Shown here piece by piece: positions 9,762-18,659 of a stretch of DNA of 64,000 nt. The stretch spans positions 107,730-171,729 of the forward strand of contig NZ_RYZH01000005.1 of the NCBI RefSeq assembly GCF_003977685.1, written 5' to 3'. Made by a program: the position numbers and the translations under genes. The notes beneath the pieces are model-generated. The model saw only the letters and a program-made list of their open reading frames with translations. It did not search any database and was not told the origin of the DNA. Source of the stretch: Tautonia sociabilis (GTDB taxonomy: Bacteria; Planctomycetota; Planctomycetia; Isosphaerales; Isosphaeraceae). Each line of letters opens with the position of its first letter. Position 1 is the first letter of the stretch.

Positions 9762-12047
9762 ATGGCAGTCCAGCCCCCCCCCGAGGCCCTCCCCGGAGGC
9801 CCGATCGGCCCCGAGCCGGCCGGTGACGGCGTGCGGCCGTATGTGCCCGACGAGGCAAGGATGCCCGAACTGACGATCTCCGCCGTGCTGCTGGGCACCG
9901 TGCTGGGGATCATCTTCGGGGCGTCGTCGCTGTACCTGGTGCTTCGGGTGGGGATGACGGTCTCGGCCTCGATCCCGGTGGCCGTGCTGTCGATCACCCT
10001 CTTCCGGGCCTTCTCCCGGGCGTTCGGCACCAGGAGGGCGACGATCCTTGAGAACAACGTGGTGCAGACCGCCGGCTCGGCGGGGGAGTCGATCGCCTTC
10101 GGCGTCGGCGTGACGATGCCAGCGCTGCTGATCCTCGGCTACGACATGGAACTGGCTCACGTCATGCTCGTGGCCGGCCTCGGAGGATTGCTGGGGATCC
10201 TGATGATGATCCCGCTGCGCCGGGCGTTCATCGTCCGCAAGCATCGGGAGCTGAAGTACCCGGAGGGGACGGCCTGCGCGAAGGTGCTGATCGTCGGCGA
10301 GCAGGGGGGGGCCAGCGCCCGCACCGTGTTCGCCGGGTTCGGGCTGGCGGCGGCGTACCAGTTCCTGATGCAGGCGATGCGGCTCTGGGTCGACATCCCG
10401 AGCCGGGCGATCACCGGGTTCAAGGGAGCGGTGGCGGCGATCGAGGTCTCGCCGGCCCTGCTGGGAGTGGGCTACATCATCGGGCCGAGGATCGCCAGCA
10501 TCATGGTGGCCGGCGGCGTGCTCTCGGCCCTGGTGCTGACGCCGACGATCGCCTACTTCGGCGACGCCTCCCCCACGGCGATCGCCCCCGCCGTGGCGCC
10601 CATCTCGGCCATGGAGGCAGGGGACATCCAGCGAGACTACATTCTCTACATCGGCGCCGGCGCCGTGGCGACCGGCGGAATCATCAGCGTCTTCCAGGTC
10701 TTACCGATGATTCTCGGCTCGTTCGCCGCCGCCTTCCGGGACATGACCGCCCGGGGGAAATCGGCCGAGGGGAACGGCGCGCCGTCGGGGGCCGGCCGGA
10801 GGAGAACCGAGCACGACCTGCCGATGTGGCTGGTGCTGCTCGGGTCGATCGGGCTGGTGGGGGCGATCTCGGCCTCGACGCTGATCCCCACCGACACGAC
10901 GGGACGGGTCGCCGGGGCGGTCCTGGTGGTCCTCTTCGGCTTCCTGTTCGTGACGGTGTCGTCGCGCTTGACGGGCGAGATCGGCTCGTCGTCGAACCCG
11001 ATCAGCGGGATGACGGTGGCGACCCTGCTGCTGACCTGCCTAGCGTTCGTGCTCCGGGGTTGGGTCGGGGCCGAGTACCAGTTCGCGGCCCTGTCCATCG
11101 CGGCGGTGGTCTGCATCGCCGCCTCGAACGGAGGGACGACCTCGCAGGACTTGAAGACGGGATTCCTCGTCGGAGGCACGCCGAGCAAGCAGCAGTGGGC
11201 GATCCTCGTCGGGGCGTTGACCTCGGCGATGGTCATCGGCGGCACATTGCTGGTGCTCAACGACGCGGGGACGATCTACTCAACCAAGGCCGAGTACCAG
11301 CGGGAGATCACCGTCGACCCGAGCACGCTGGACGAGACGGCCACGGTCGATGGCACCGAGTACAAGGTCTGGAGGCTCCGGGACGGCATCCAGGGCGGCA
11401 AGTACCTAGTGGCGATGGACGCGACGCGGGGGGACCAGACACGCATCTACGTCGACCCGGCGATCAACGGCCGGGTGGACCAGACCGACGACGGTCGGCG
11501 GGTGTCGAAGTACAACGCCCCAAAGGCAACGTTGATGGCGACGATCATCGACGGGATCATGGGAAACACCCTGCCCTGGGGCCTGGTGCTGATCGGCGTC
11601 TTCATCGCGATCGTCCTTCAACTGGCGGGGGTGCCTGCCTTGCCGTTCGCGGTGGGGGTGTACCTGCCGCTGTCGGCCTCGGCGCCGATCTTCGTCGGGG
11701 GCATGGCTCGGGGGCTGGTCGACTGGCTCCGGGGGGCATCGCCGGAGGAATCCGACAGCAGCCCGGCGGTGCTCATGTCCAGCGGCTACATCGCGGGGGG
11801 GACGATCACCGCAATCGTGATCACGATCATGCTCACCTTCATTCCCGGCGTGGGAGGCCTGCTCGACGTCCCCGGCCGCTTCCAGACGCCCCCCTCCTGG
11901 GCGGAGGAGCCGTGGCTTGCGCTGGGGGCGTTCGGGGTGATGGCGGGCTTGCTGGTGCTGGTCGGTCTGGGCGTCATCCTCAGGGACCGCGAGCCGAAGG
12001 CGGTCGAGGAGGGAACGACCGGGAGGTTCGAGGCACCGGAGGGGTGA
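9762..12047 (+). CDS. OPT family oligopeptide transporter
   Basis: Integral inner-membrane transporter of 761 residues; OPT members take up small peptides or metal chelates by proton coupling. The ATG at 9762 has GGAG 7 bases upstream and is followed by a Pro-rich head and then the first membrane helix (ISAVLLGTVLGIIFGASSLY). Many further hydrophobic helices follow, including the family block NNVVQTAGSAGESIAFG and NGGTTSQDLKTGFLVGGTP. A roughly 80-residue hydrophilic loop (about residues 505-590, NDAGTIYSTKAEYQ onward) interrupts the C-terminal helices and is probably extracytoplasmic. The C-terminus is a short charged tail. No peptidase or chelator gene is adjacent, so the substrate is unknown. 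The next gene starts about 100 bases downstream. Confidence 0.9.
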   Translation: MAVQPPPEALPGGPIGPEPAGDGVRPYVPDEARMPELTISAVLLGTVLGIIFGASSLYLVLRVGMTVSASIPVAVLSITLFRAFSRAFGTRRATILENNVVQTAGSAGESIAFGVGVTMPALLILGYDMELAHVMLVAGLGGLLGILMMIPLRRAFIVRKHRELKYPEGTACAKVLIVGEQGGASARTVFAGFGLAAAYQFLMQAMRLWVDIPSRAITGFKGAVAAIEVSPALLGVGYIIGPRIASIMVAGGVLSALVLTPTIAYFGDASPTAIAPAVAPISAMEAGDIQRDYILYIGAGAVATGGIISVFQVLPMILGSFAAAFRDMTARGKSAEGNGAPSGAGRRRTEHDLPMWLVLLGSIGLVGAISASTLIPTDTTGRVAGAVLVVLFGFLFVTVSSRLTGEIGSSSNPISGMTVATLLLTCLAFVLRGWVGAEYQFAALSIAAVVCIAASNGGTTSQDLKTGFLVGGTPSKQQWAILVGALTSAMVIGGTLLVLNDAGTIYSTKAEYQREITVDPSTLDETATVDGTEYKVWRLRDGIQGGKYLVAMDATRGDQTRIYVDPAINGRVDQTDDGRRVSKYNAPKATLMATIIDGIMGNTLPWGLVLIGVFIAIVLQLAGVPALPFAVGVYLPLSASAPIFVGGMARGLVDWLRGASPEESDSSPAVLMSSGYIAGGTITAIVITIMLTFIPGVGGLLDVPGRFQTPPSWAEEPWLALGAFGVMAGLLVLVGLGVILRDREPKAVEEGTTGRFEAPEG

Positions 12048-12151
12048 TCGCCCGATCGTGCCCCCTGGGCCGGCCGTCGCCGCCTCCGGGGGCGGCCCGA
12101 CGGCCAGCCGGTCGCCGAGCACGACCGGCCGCTCGGTGAGAGAGGAAGGCG

Positions 12152-14137
12152 ATGGACGAGACGAGCAGCGATTGCCGCTTCGAACCCTTGAGCTCCCTCT
12201 TCAACCGCGTCAGCGAGGCCTGCGAGCGCTTCCGATCCCGCTGGGAGGCCGGCGAGCGGCCGGCCCTGGAGCAGTACCTGCACCTCGCCGACGAGCCGGA
12301 GCGTCGCGCCCTGTTCTCCAACCTGCTCGACCTGGAGTTGGAGCTCCGCCGATCGGCGGGAGAGCGGCCGTCGGTGGCGGACTATCAAGACCGGTTCCCC
12401 GACCTGCTCGACCTGATCCTGCTCCTCTTCGGCGACGGGTCCTCATCGACCGGGCCGGAACCCACCCCCGCCACGACCGCCGGGAATCTCCCCTGGGCCG
12501 ACGCCAGCCCGGCCGACTTCGATCAGTTCGAGTTGATCGAGGAGATCGGCCGGGGGGGCATGGGCGTCGTCTACCGCGCCAGGCAGTCGGGCCTCGACCG
12601 GGAGGTCGCCGTCAAGCTCCTGCTGCCTGCGGTGGGGGCCGACCCCGCCCGGCTCAAGCGGTTCATCAACGAGGCCCGGATCGCCTCCCGGCTGACCGAT
12701 TCGCTCATCCTGCCGGTGTACGATGTGCGGGAGATTGGTGGGAACCCGGCCCTGATCATGCCTTTGGTCGACGGCAGCGACCTCGGGCGGCTCGTCTCGG
12801 GAACCGCGTCGGAGGTCGAGAACGGCGGCCTGCCACTTCCCCGGTTGCTGGCGATCCTCGACCAGGTCGTCGACGCGGTGGCGACGCTGCACGACCGGGG
12901 CGTCTTGCATCGCGACCTGAAGCCTTCGAACGTCCTGGTCGACCGCCGAGATCGGGTCCTCCTCAGCGACTTCGGCCTGGCCCGGCTCGGGCTCGACTCC
13001 GACCTCACCTCCCCCGGCATGAGCCTGGGCACCCCCGGCTACATGAGCCCCGAACAGTGGGACGGCTCTCCGGATCTCGACGGCCGGAGCGACGTCTTCG
13101 GCCTGGCGGCCACCCTCTACGCATCGCTGACGGGGAAGCTGCCCTTCGGCAGGCAACGCCCCTCCGGCGACGGCCCATTCCCCCCCTCCCCGAGCTCGAT
13201 CGCCCCGAGGGTGCCGGAGGCGCTCGACCCCGTGCTGCTGAAGGCGCTGGACCCCGACCGCTCCCGCCGTCACGAGTCGGCCCGAGCCTTCCGGGAGGAC
13301 TGGCGACGGGCCCGGGCTGGGCTCCCCCCGGCCGATCCTCCCCCCGCACCATCGCCGGCCTCGGCCCCGTCGGACGGCCGGGACGGCCGGAGGCGGGAGC
13401 GACGGCGGTGGCACCGAGCGCTGCGGACGGCGATCGTCGCGGTCGGGCTCGTCGTGTTGGTGGTCGCCGCCTTCTGGATCGTCGACCGGCTCAACCGTCC
13501 GACGACCGTGGCCGAGTCTCCGCTTCCCGCTCCGGATCCGGCTCCGGCCTGGACGATCGAGGTCCGCCTCCAGACCGATCCGCCCGCCGACCGGGCCGTG
13601 TTCGTGCCGATCGATCCCGAGACCGGCGTGATCCGGGTCGACCGAGCCGTCTGGGACGAGCCGCGGGGAGGGGCCCCGGCCCGAGCGGCGCTCACCCCCG
13701 GGGAGTACATCGTCGAGGTCGCCGCCGGCGATCGCTTCCACGAGGTCCGGCGCCGGGTGCCGAACCGCCAGGAATTCGAGGACCGGATCGTTCGGCCCTA
13801 CCGCATCGACTGGTGGGGCAAGAACGACGACGGCTCCATTTTCTGGCAACCTGTCGTCATCCCGGGCCCCGAGGTGACCGACGGCATGGCCCGGTTCGAC
13901 GGCAGCGACCGCTTCCGCATGGGGCAGGACGGGCTCGGCACCTTCTCGACGCCGCACGAGGTGGCCGTCGGCCCCTTCTTCCTCGACACCACCGAGGTCA
14001 CTCTCGAAGACGTCCGGGCCGTCCTCCGATTCCACCGGCTGTCGGACCGCTGCGTCCCGGATGGCCTGCGCGAGGTCGACCCCGTCTGCTGCATCAACCT
14101 CTACCAGGCGATGCAGTACGCGGAGATCGTCGGCTAA
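12152..14137 (+). CDS. Ser/Thr protein kinase with C-terminal FGE-sulfatase domain, interrupted by an in-frame TAA
   Basis: The 661 residues before the stop hold a planctomycete-type N-terminal helical region (about 1-110), a Hanks-type kinase domain with Gly loop GRGGMGVVYRA, VAIK-type Lys in VAVKLLL, HRDLKPSN catalytic loop and DFG, one membrane helix (about 430-450), then an extracytoplasmic part that enters a formylglycine-generating-enzyme-like (SUMF/FGE) domain. The TAA at 14135-14137 falls inside that domain, just before a block continuing in the same frame as RLPDEAEYEF, the signature RLPTEAEWEY of the family. The kinase itself should be functional; the FGE-like domain would lack its second half. 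TAA cannot encode selenocysteine, so this is a nonsense mutation, a sequencing error, or unusual readthrough. Start supported by AGAGGAAGG upstream. Confidence 0.88.
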   Translation: MDETSSDCRFEPLSSLFNRVSEACERFRSRWEAGERPALEQYLHLADEPERRALFSNLLDLELELRRSAGERPSVADYQDRFPDLLDLILLLFGDGSSSTGPEPTPATTAGNLPWADASPADFDQFELIEEIGRGGMGVVYRARQSGLDREVAVKLLLPAVGADPARLKRFINEARIASRLTDSLILPVYDVREIGGNPALIMPLVDGSDLGRLVSGTASEVENGGLPLPRLLAILDQVVDAVATLHDRGVLHRDLKPSNVLVDRRDRVLLSDFGLARLGLDSDLTSPGMSLGTPGYMSPEQWDGSPDLDGRSDVFGLAATLYASLTGKLPFGRQRPSGDGPFPPSPSSIAPRVPEALDPVLLKALDPDRSRRHESARAFREDWRRARAGLPPADPPPAPSPASAPSDGRDGRRRERRRWHRALRTAIVAVGLVVLVVAAFWIVDRLNRPTTVAESPLPAPDPAPAWTIEVRLQTDPPADRAVFVPIDPETGVIRVDRAVWDEPRGGAPARAALTPGEYIVEVAAGDRFHEVRRRVPNRQEFEDRIVRPYRIDWWGKNDDGSIFWQPVVIPGPEVTDGMARFDGSDRFRMGQDGLGTFSTPHEVAVGPFFLDTTEVTLEDVRAVLRFHRLSDRCVPDGLREVDPVCCINLYQAMQYAEIVG

Positions 14138-14629
14138 CGCCTGCCGGACGAGGCCGAGTACGAATTCGCCGCCACCAACGGCGGCACGACCGCCTTCCCC
14201 TGGGGCGATTCCCGGGAGGAGCTGGCCGACGGGGCCTGGCCCTTCGGCCCGGCCGGCGAGCCGAGCTTCGACCGGACGGCCACCGACCCGCCGGTCTTCG
14301 GCCTTTACTCCAACGTGGCCGAATGGACGGGGTCCCGATACCTGCCCTATCCGGGGGATCCCGTCTTCATGCCCCGCGAGAACTACATCGAGCCCTTCGT
14401 CATCCGAGGCGCCCCCGGCCCCGTGATCGATCGGAAACCACCGACGCCACGCGTCGCCCTGCAAGGGCCGCGCTATCGGGCCGCCGCCCGTCCCGAGCAG
14501 ACCTTCCCGGGGCTCGGCTTTCGGTGCGCCCGCAGCGCCCGGCCCCGGTTCCTCGACCGGCTGGGCCGAGGAACCGGGCCGCTCCCGAGCCGTCGGCTCA
14601 ATCGGCCGCCGGCCGAGGAAGCTCGCTGA
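14138..14629 (+). pseudogene. C-terminal remainder of the kinase-FGE protein, past the in-frame TAA
   Basis: The same frame as the kinase gene stays open for 163 more codons after TAA 14135-14137. It reads RLPDEAEYEFAATNGG, FPWGDSREE, VFGLYSNVAEWTGS and ends near GLGFRCARS, all in the correct order for the second half of the FGE-sulfatase/SUMF domain (usual RLPTEAEWEYAA, WGN, NVWEWV, GFRCAR). This shows that the gene was originally about 825 residues. No ribosome binding site or good start is placed to translate it alone; the first Met is at 14315. Its last 32 bases overlap the convergent unknown gene. Confidence 0.8.
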
Positions 14630-15209
14630 CCGTCAGGACGTCGATCGGCAGGCCCTCCTGCCTCGGCTCGGCGATCACCATGTCCGCGTACCGGGCTCCT
14701 CCCCAGTGATAGATGTCCAGGATCGGCTCGTCGGCCGCCTCTCGGGCGAGCTCCCGGCCGATCCCCCGCGGTTGCGGCCAGGGCTGGCCCGGTGCCCGGA
14801 ACAGGACCCAGAAGACCCGGATCGGGATGAACCTCCCATCCGCCGCGAGGGTCCGGAAGTCCTGGCAATAGAGGAAGAAGACGTCGTCGCCGACGACCTC
14901 GGGCTCCGTGACGCCGGGGTCGAGGCGGCCGTTGGGCATCCCCTGTTCGTGCCGCATCGACCCAGCCCCGAAGCCGGCTCGGCCGGGCCTCGGGTTGTGG
15001 CGGTAGGGCGGCCATTCCTCCTCATCGAGGAACGCATCCTCGCAGAACCCCTGGCCGTCGCACCCGAGCGGGGTTTCCGGGTCGAGCTGGGTGTCGGACA
15101 TGATCGTCCCCGGCTGGTGGAACAGGCAGTGTTCCGCCGGGTACTCCCAGACGCCGCCCACCTGGGTCCCCGACGTGCTGGTCGCGCAGAGAAAGTTGCC
15201 GTGGCTCAT
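14598..15209 (-). CDS. Hypothetical protein
   Basis: A 203-residue acidic protein that I do not recognise. It has no signal peptide or membrane helix, five Cys (positions about 8, 29, 50, 57, 116) and a Trp/Pro-rich middle. The minus-strand frame is not an obvious shadow: the overlapping plus-strand frame here is upstream of the real start of the S46 peptidase gene. It is convergent with the kinase-FGE gene (tails overlap by 32 bases) and divergent from the S46 peptidase. Could be a non-coding open frame; moderate confidence only. Confidence 0.5.
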   Translation of the reverse strand: MSHGNFLCATSTSGTQVGGVWEYPAEHCLFHQPGTIMSDTQLDPETPLGCDGQGFCEDAFLDEEEWPPYRHNPRPGRAGFGAGSMRHEQGMPNGRLDPGVTEPEVVGDDVFFLYCQDFRTLAADGRFIPIRVFWVLFRAPGQPWPQPRGIGRELAREAADEPILDIYHWGGARYADMVIAEPRQEGLPIDVLTVSELPRPAAD

Positions 15210-15422
15210 AACGTCACCCTCACGTTCTCAGATGCCAAACCGGACGGCCGAGCGTATTCGATCACAACGCCCGCCACAAGCGCCCCGCCCCCGGGTCGGT
15301 GGGCAAGGCAAGGCCTCCTTTCGCACCCCTCGGTCGGCATGCGACAATCGGCCGCACGGGCCGGGCCGATCCCCCCGGCCCCTCGCGGCCCCGACCGACG
15401 CCGAACGGAAAGGACCCGTCCC

Positions 15423-17516
15423 ATGATCCGGCTCCGACGAAGGATGGCCCTGATCGGCCTGCTCTCGCTCATGACGACAACACCGAGGCTCTCGGCCGAC
15501 GAGGGCATGTGGGTCTTCAACAACCTGCCCCTGGAGCAACTGAAGGCGACGTACGGCTTCGAGCCCTCCGAGGAGTGGATCTCCCGCCTGCGTTCCTCGG
15601 CCGTCCGATTCAACAACGGCGGCTCGGGCTCGTTCGTCTCGGCCGACGGCCTGGTGATGACCAACCACCACGTCGCGGCCGACACGCTCCAGAAGCTGAG
15701 CACCGCGGCGGAGGACTACTACCGAGTCGGCTTCCTCGCCCGCTCTCGGGAGGCCGAGCTGCCGGCCCCCGACCTGGAGCTGAACGTCACCTCGGCGATC
15801 CGGGACGTGTCCGACCGCGTCAACGCCGCGGTCACGCCGGAGATGTCCGACGCCGAGGCCGCCACCGCCCGCCGAGCCGCCATGGCCGCCATCGAGCAGG
15901 AGGCAACAGCCGAGAACGGCATGCGCAACGACGTGGTCACGCTCTACCAGGGCGGCCAGTATCACCTCTACACCTACAAGACGTATACCGACGTCCGTCT
16001 CGTCTTCGCCCCCGAGTTCGACATCGCCTTCTTCGGCGGCGACGAGGACAACTTCGAGTACCCGCGCTACTGCCTCGACGTCGCCTTCTTCCGAGCCTAT
16101 GAGAACGGCCAGCCCGCCCACCCCGAGCACTTCCTGCGCTGGAGCGACGCCGGCTCGAAGCCCGGAGACCTCGTCTTCGTCGCCGGGCACCCCGGCCGCA
16201 CCAGCCGGCTGAACACGATGGCCCACCTGGAGTACTTCCGGGAGACCGGCTTCCCGTTCCTGCTCGACTTGATCCGCCAGCGCGAGGCCTTCCTCTCGGA
16301 GTACAGCCGCCGGGGAGAGGAGCAGGCCCGTCAGGCCAAGGAAGACCTGTTCAGCTACCAGAACAGCCGCAAGGCCCGGCTGGGAGGCTATCAGGGGTTG
16401 CAGGACGAGGCGTTCATGCGCCGCAAGGCGGAGCGGGAACGCGCCCTGCGCGACCAGGTTTCCGCCGACCCCGAGATGGCCGCCTCCTACGGGGACGCCT
16501 GGGAGAAGATCGCCGGCTCTCGGGCCGTCGCGGCCGAGAACCTCGCCTCCTACAACATGCTGGAGCGCGGCCTGGCCTTCGAGTCCCGCCTCTTCCAGAT
16601 CGCCCGAACCGTCGCCCGCCTGGTCGCCGAGGACCGGAAGCCGAACGAGGAGCGCCTGCGCGAGTACCGAGCGTCGAACCGCCCCTCGCTGGAGCTGGAC
16701 CTCTATTCCGAGGCCCCCATCTACCCCGAGTTCGAGGCCGCCAAGCTCGCCAACGCCCTCGACTACTGGCGGCGGACGATGGGGGCCGACGACCCGGTCG
16801 TGCACCGGGTCCTCGGCGGCCGGGAACCGGAGCAGGTCGCCCGAGAACTGGTGGAGGGGACCAGGCTCGCCGACGTCTCCTTCCGCAAGCAACTCGTCGA
16901 GGGCGGCCTCGAGGCGGTCCAGGAGAGCGACGATCCGATGATCCGACTGGCCCTGGCCGTCGACCCCGAGGCGAGGGCGATCCGAAAAACCTGGGAGGAC
17001 CGGGTCGAGGGGGTCGAGACCGCCCAGTACGCCCGGATCGCCGAGGCCATGTTCAAAACGCAGGGCGACTCGGTCTACCCCGACGCCACCTTCACGCTCC
17101 GCCTGGCCTTCGGCACGGTCAAGGGCTGGGAAGAGGACGGGAAGACGATCCCGCCCTACACGGTGGTCGAGGGCCTGTTCGAGCGGGCCGAGTCGCACGG
17201 CAACGTCGAGCCGTACCGCGTGCCCGAGTCGTGGGTCGAGGCGAAGGAAGACGGCCGGCTGGACCTGCAAACGCCGATGAACTTCGTCTCCACGGCCGAC
17301 ATCATCGGCGGCAACTCCGGCAGCCCGGTCGTCGACCGCGACGGCCAGGTCGTCGGCCTGATCTTCGACGGCAACATCCACTCGCTGATCCTCGACTTCG
17401 GCTACGACGACACGCTCGCCCGGGCCGTCGCGGTCGACTCCCGGGTCATCGCCGAGGCGTTGCGGTCGGTCTACGGGGCCGAAGCGCTGCTCCGAGAACT
17501 GACGGAAGGCCGCTGA
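15423..17516 (+). CDS. S46 family dipeptidyl-peptidase (DPP7/DPP11 type)
   Basis: Exported serine peptidase that removes dipeptides from peptide N-termini; 697 residues with a signal peptide (LIGLLSLMTTTPRLSA). The ATG at 15423 has AAAGGA 9 bases upstream, and the long open frame upstream is not coding. The mature N-terminus DEGMWVFNNLP is the family signature. Catalytic residues are visible: His in MTNHHVA (82/83), Asp in FGGDEDNFEYPR and Ser632 in GGNSGSPVVD. Eighteen residues after the Ser is Gly650 (FDGN), as in DPP7, where the Asp/Glu-specific DPP11 enzymes carry Arg; this suggests preference for hydrophobic P1 residues (inference). It likely supports peptide nutrition in the periplasm. 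No obvious operon partner. Confidence 0.93.
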   Translation: MIRLRRRMALIGLLSLMTTTPRLSADEGMWVFNNLPLEQLKATYGFEPSEEWISRLRSSAVRFNNGGSGSFVSADGLVMTNHHVAADTLQKLSTAAEDYYRVGFLARSREAELPAPDLELNVTSAIRDVSDRVNAAVTPEMSDAEAATARRAAMAAIEQEATAENGMRNDVVTLYQGGQYHLYTYKTYTDVRLVFAPEFDIAFFGGDEDNFEYPRYCLDVAFFRAYENGQPAHPEHFLRWSDAGSKPGDLVFVAGHPGRTSRLNTMAHLEYFRETGFPFLLDLIRQREAFLSEYSRRGEEQARQAKEDLFSYQNSRKARLGGYQGLQDEAFMRRKAERERALRDQVSADPEMAASYGDAWEKIAGSRAVAAENLASYNMLERGLAFESRLFQIARTVARLVAEDRKPNEERLREYRASNRPSLELDLYSEAPIYPEFEAAKLANALDYWRRTMGADDPVVHRVLGGREPEQVARELVEGTRLADVSFRKQLVEGGLEAVQESDDPMIRLALAVDPEARAIRKTWEDRVEGVETAQYARIAEAMFKTQGDSVYPDATFTLRLAFGTVKGWEEDGKTIPPYTVVEGLFERAESHGNVEPYRVPESWVEAKEDGRLDLQTPMNFVSTADIIGGNSGSPVVDRDGQVVGLIFDGNIHSLILDFGYDDTLARAVAVDSRVIAEALRSVYGAEALLRELTEGR

Positions 17517-17745
17517 CCCCCCCCCGGCGGGCCTCCTCCTCCCGGCCCGGCTCCCCTCGGAGAATCAGGTGATCGCAGGCCGGGAGGGGGGGAGACTCGG
17601 CGAGGAGGGCCGCCCCGGCTGGTCGGCCCCGGTTCGATCCTGCCGAATAGGGGGGGCCTTCCGGGCGTCCCTGGACCGCTCGGTCTCTTCTCGGGCACGG
17701 GTCGCATGGCCCCCCTTCGCGGCACCACGATCAGGAGCGTTTCGC

Positions 17746-18606
17746 ATGATGGATCGGATCGGGCCCGCCGGGCTGGCGGGATTCCTGGCCATCGCCTGGG
17801 CGGGAGCCTGCTCGGAAGGGCAAGTCGGGGGCTCGCCCTCCGCGCCGGCCGTCCCGGCTCCGGCCGCCGAGCCCAACGCGCAGGACACCCTCGAGGACGA
17901 GGACACCGGCCTGCCGGTCGGGGCCCTCGCCCCGAGCTTCTCGCTCAAGGATCAGGAGGGCAAGCAGCGCTCGCTCGACGAATTCCTGATCGAGGGGAAG
18001 ACCGTCGCCCTGGTCTTCTTCCGATCGGCCGACTGGTGACCGTTCTGCCAGCGGCAGCTGGTCCAGCTGCAACGCGACCTGGAGGCGATCGAAACCGCCG
18101 GCATCCAGGTCATTGGCATCAGTTATGATGACGTGGAGATCCTGAAGGGATTCGCCGAGCGATCGGGGATCACCTTCCCGCTGCTCTCCGACCCGGAGAG
18201 CGTCTCGATCGTGGCCGACAACGTCCTCAACGAGCAAGCCCAGGGACGGCTCAAGGGCATCCCTCGCCCCGGCACCTTCCTCCTGGACTCCGACGGCGTG
18301 ATCCGCACCAAGCTCTTCCTCGAAAGCAACAAGTCGACGATACTTCAACTATGGATCAATAATCCCGAGGGCTGGGCGGTCGCCTCGCCGCTGCTGGAGG
18401 CGCCGCCGGGCGAGGGCGTGGAGTCGACGGAAGTCCGGCACCTGGACTTCGAGGTCAAGGTACCCGCCTCCTCCTCCGGGACGACGACGATTCCGGCCGA
18501 TGCCCTTTACAACGTCTGCGAGCAGCGCCAGGGGGCATGCCTCTTCCTCCGGAAGGACATCCCGATCATCATCGAGGTCGAGGGCCGGGAGGAACCGGGC
18601 CGCTGA
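17746..18606 (+). CDS. Candidate selenoprotein: lipoprotein redoxin/AhpC-TSA family with UxxC active site (in-frame TGA)
   Basis: The frame runs from ATG 17746 (AGGAG 8 bases upstream) to 18606 with one internal TGA at 18037-18039. Read through, it gives 286 residues: a lipoprotein signal peptide with lipid Cys22 (WAGAC), a linker, then a peroxiredoxin-like fold ([60 protein letters not shown]) and a C-terminal extension with [11 protein letters not shown]. The TGA is at residue 98, exactly where relatives have the first Cys of WCPFC, giving a UxxC motif with Cys101. Homology continues without a gap on both sides. A hairpin suited to be a SECIS follows 11 bases after the TGA. Probable role: periplasmic thiol or peroxide redox enzyme. 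Alternatives: nonsense mutation or sequencing error. No sel genes lie in the window. Confidence 0.82.
18051..18075 (+). promoter_or_regulatory. Candidate bacterial SECIS hairpin
   Basis: Starts 11 bases after the in-frame TGA (18037-18039), the same spacing as the minimal SECIS of E. coli fdhF. Stem: GCAGCT (18054-18059) pairs with AGCTGC (18065-18070); GCG (18051-18053) pairs with CGC (18073-18075) across a two-base AA bulge. The apical loop is GGTCC, beginning with the GGUC found in the fdhF loop that SelB contacts. The loop G lies about 20 bases from the TGA, within the range expected of bacterial SECIS elements. All of it is inside the coding frame, as required in bacteria. Confidence 0.7.
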
Positions 18607-18659
18607 TCGACTCCGGGGAGCGGTGCCGCGCCCGGAGTCGAAAATCTCGGAGCATCGGC

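Noticed and set aside
14135..14137. Recoding (Sec or Pyl) of the stop in the kinase-FGE gene
   Set aside because: The codon is TAA; selenocysteine uses TGA and pyrrolysine uses TAG. The replaced position is not catalytic.
12443..14464. A 673-codon minus-strand open frame
   Set aside because: Antisense shadow of the kinase-FGE gene.
15228..17381. A 717-codon minus-strand open frame
   Set aside because: Antisense shadow of the S46 peptidase, which has a complete catalytic triad and signal peptide.
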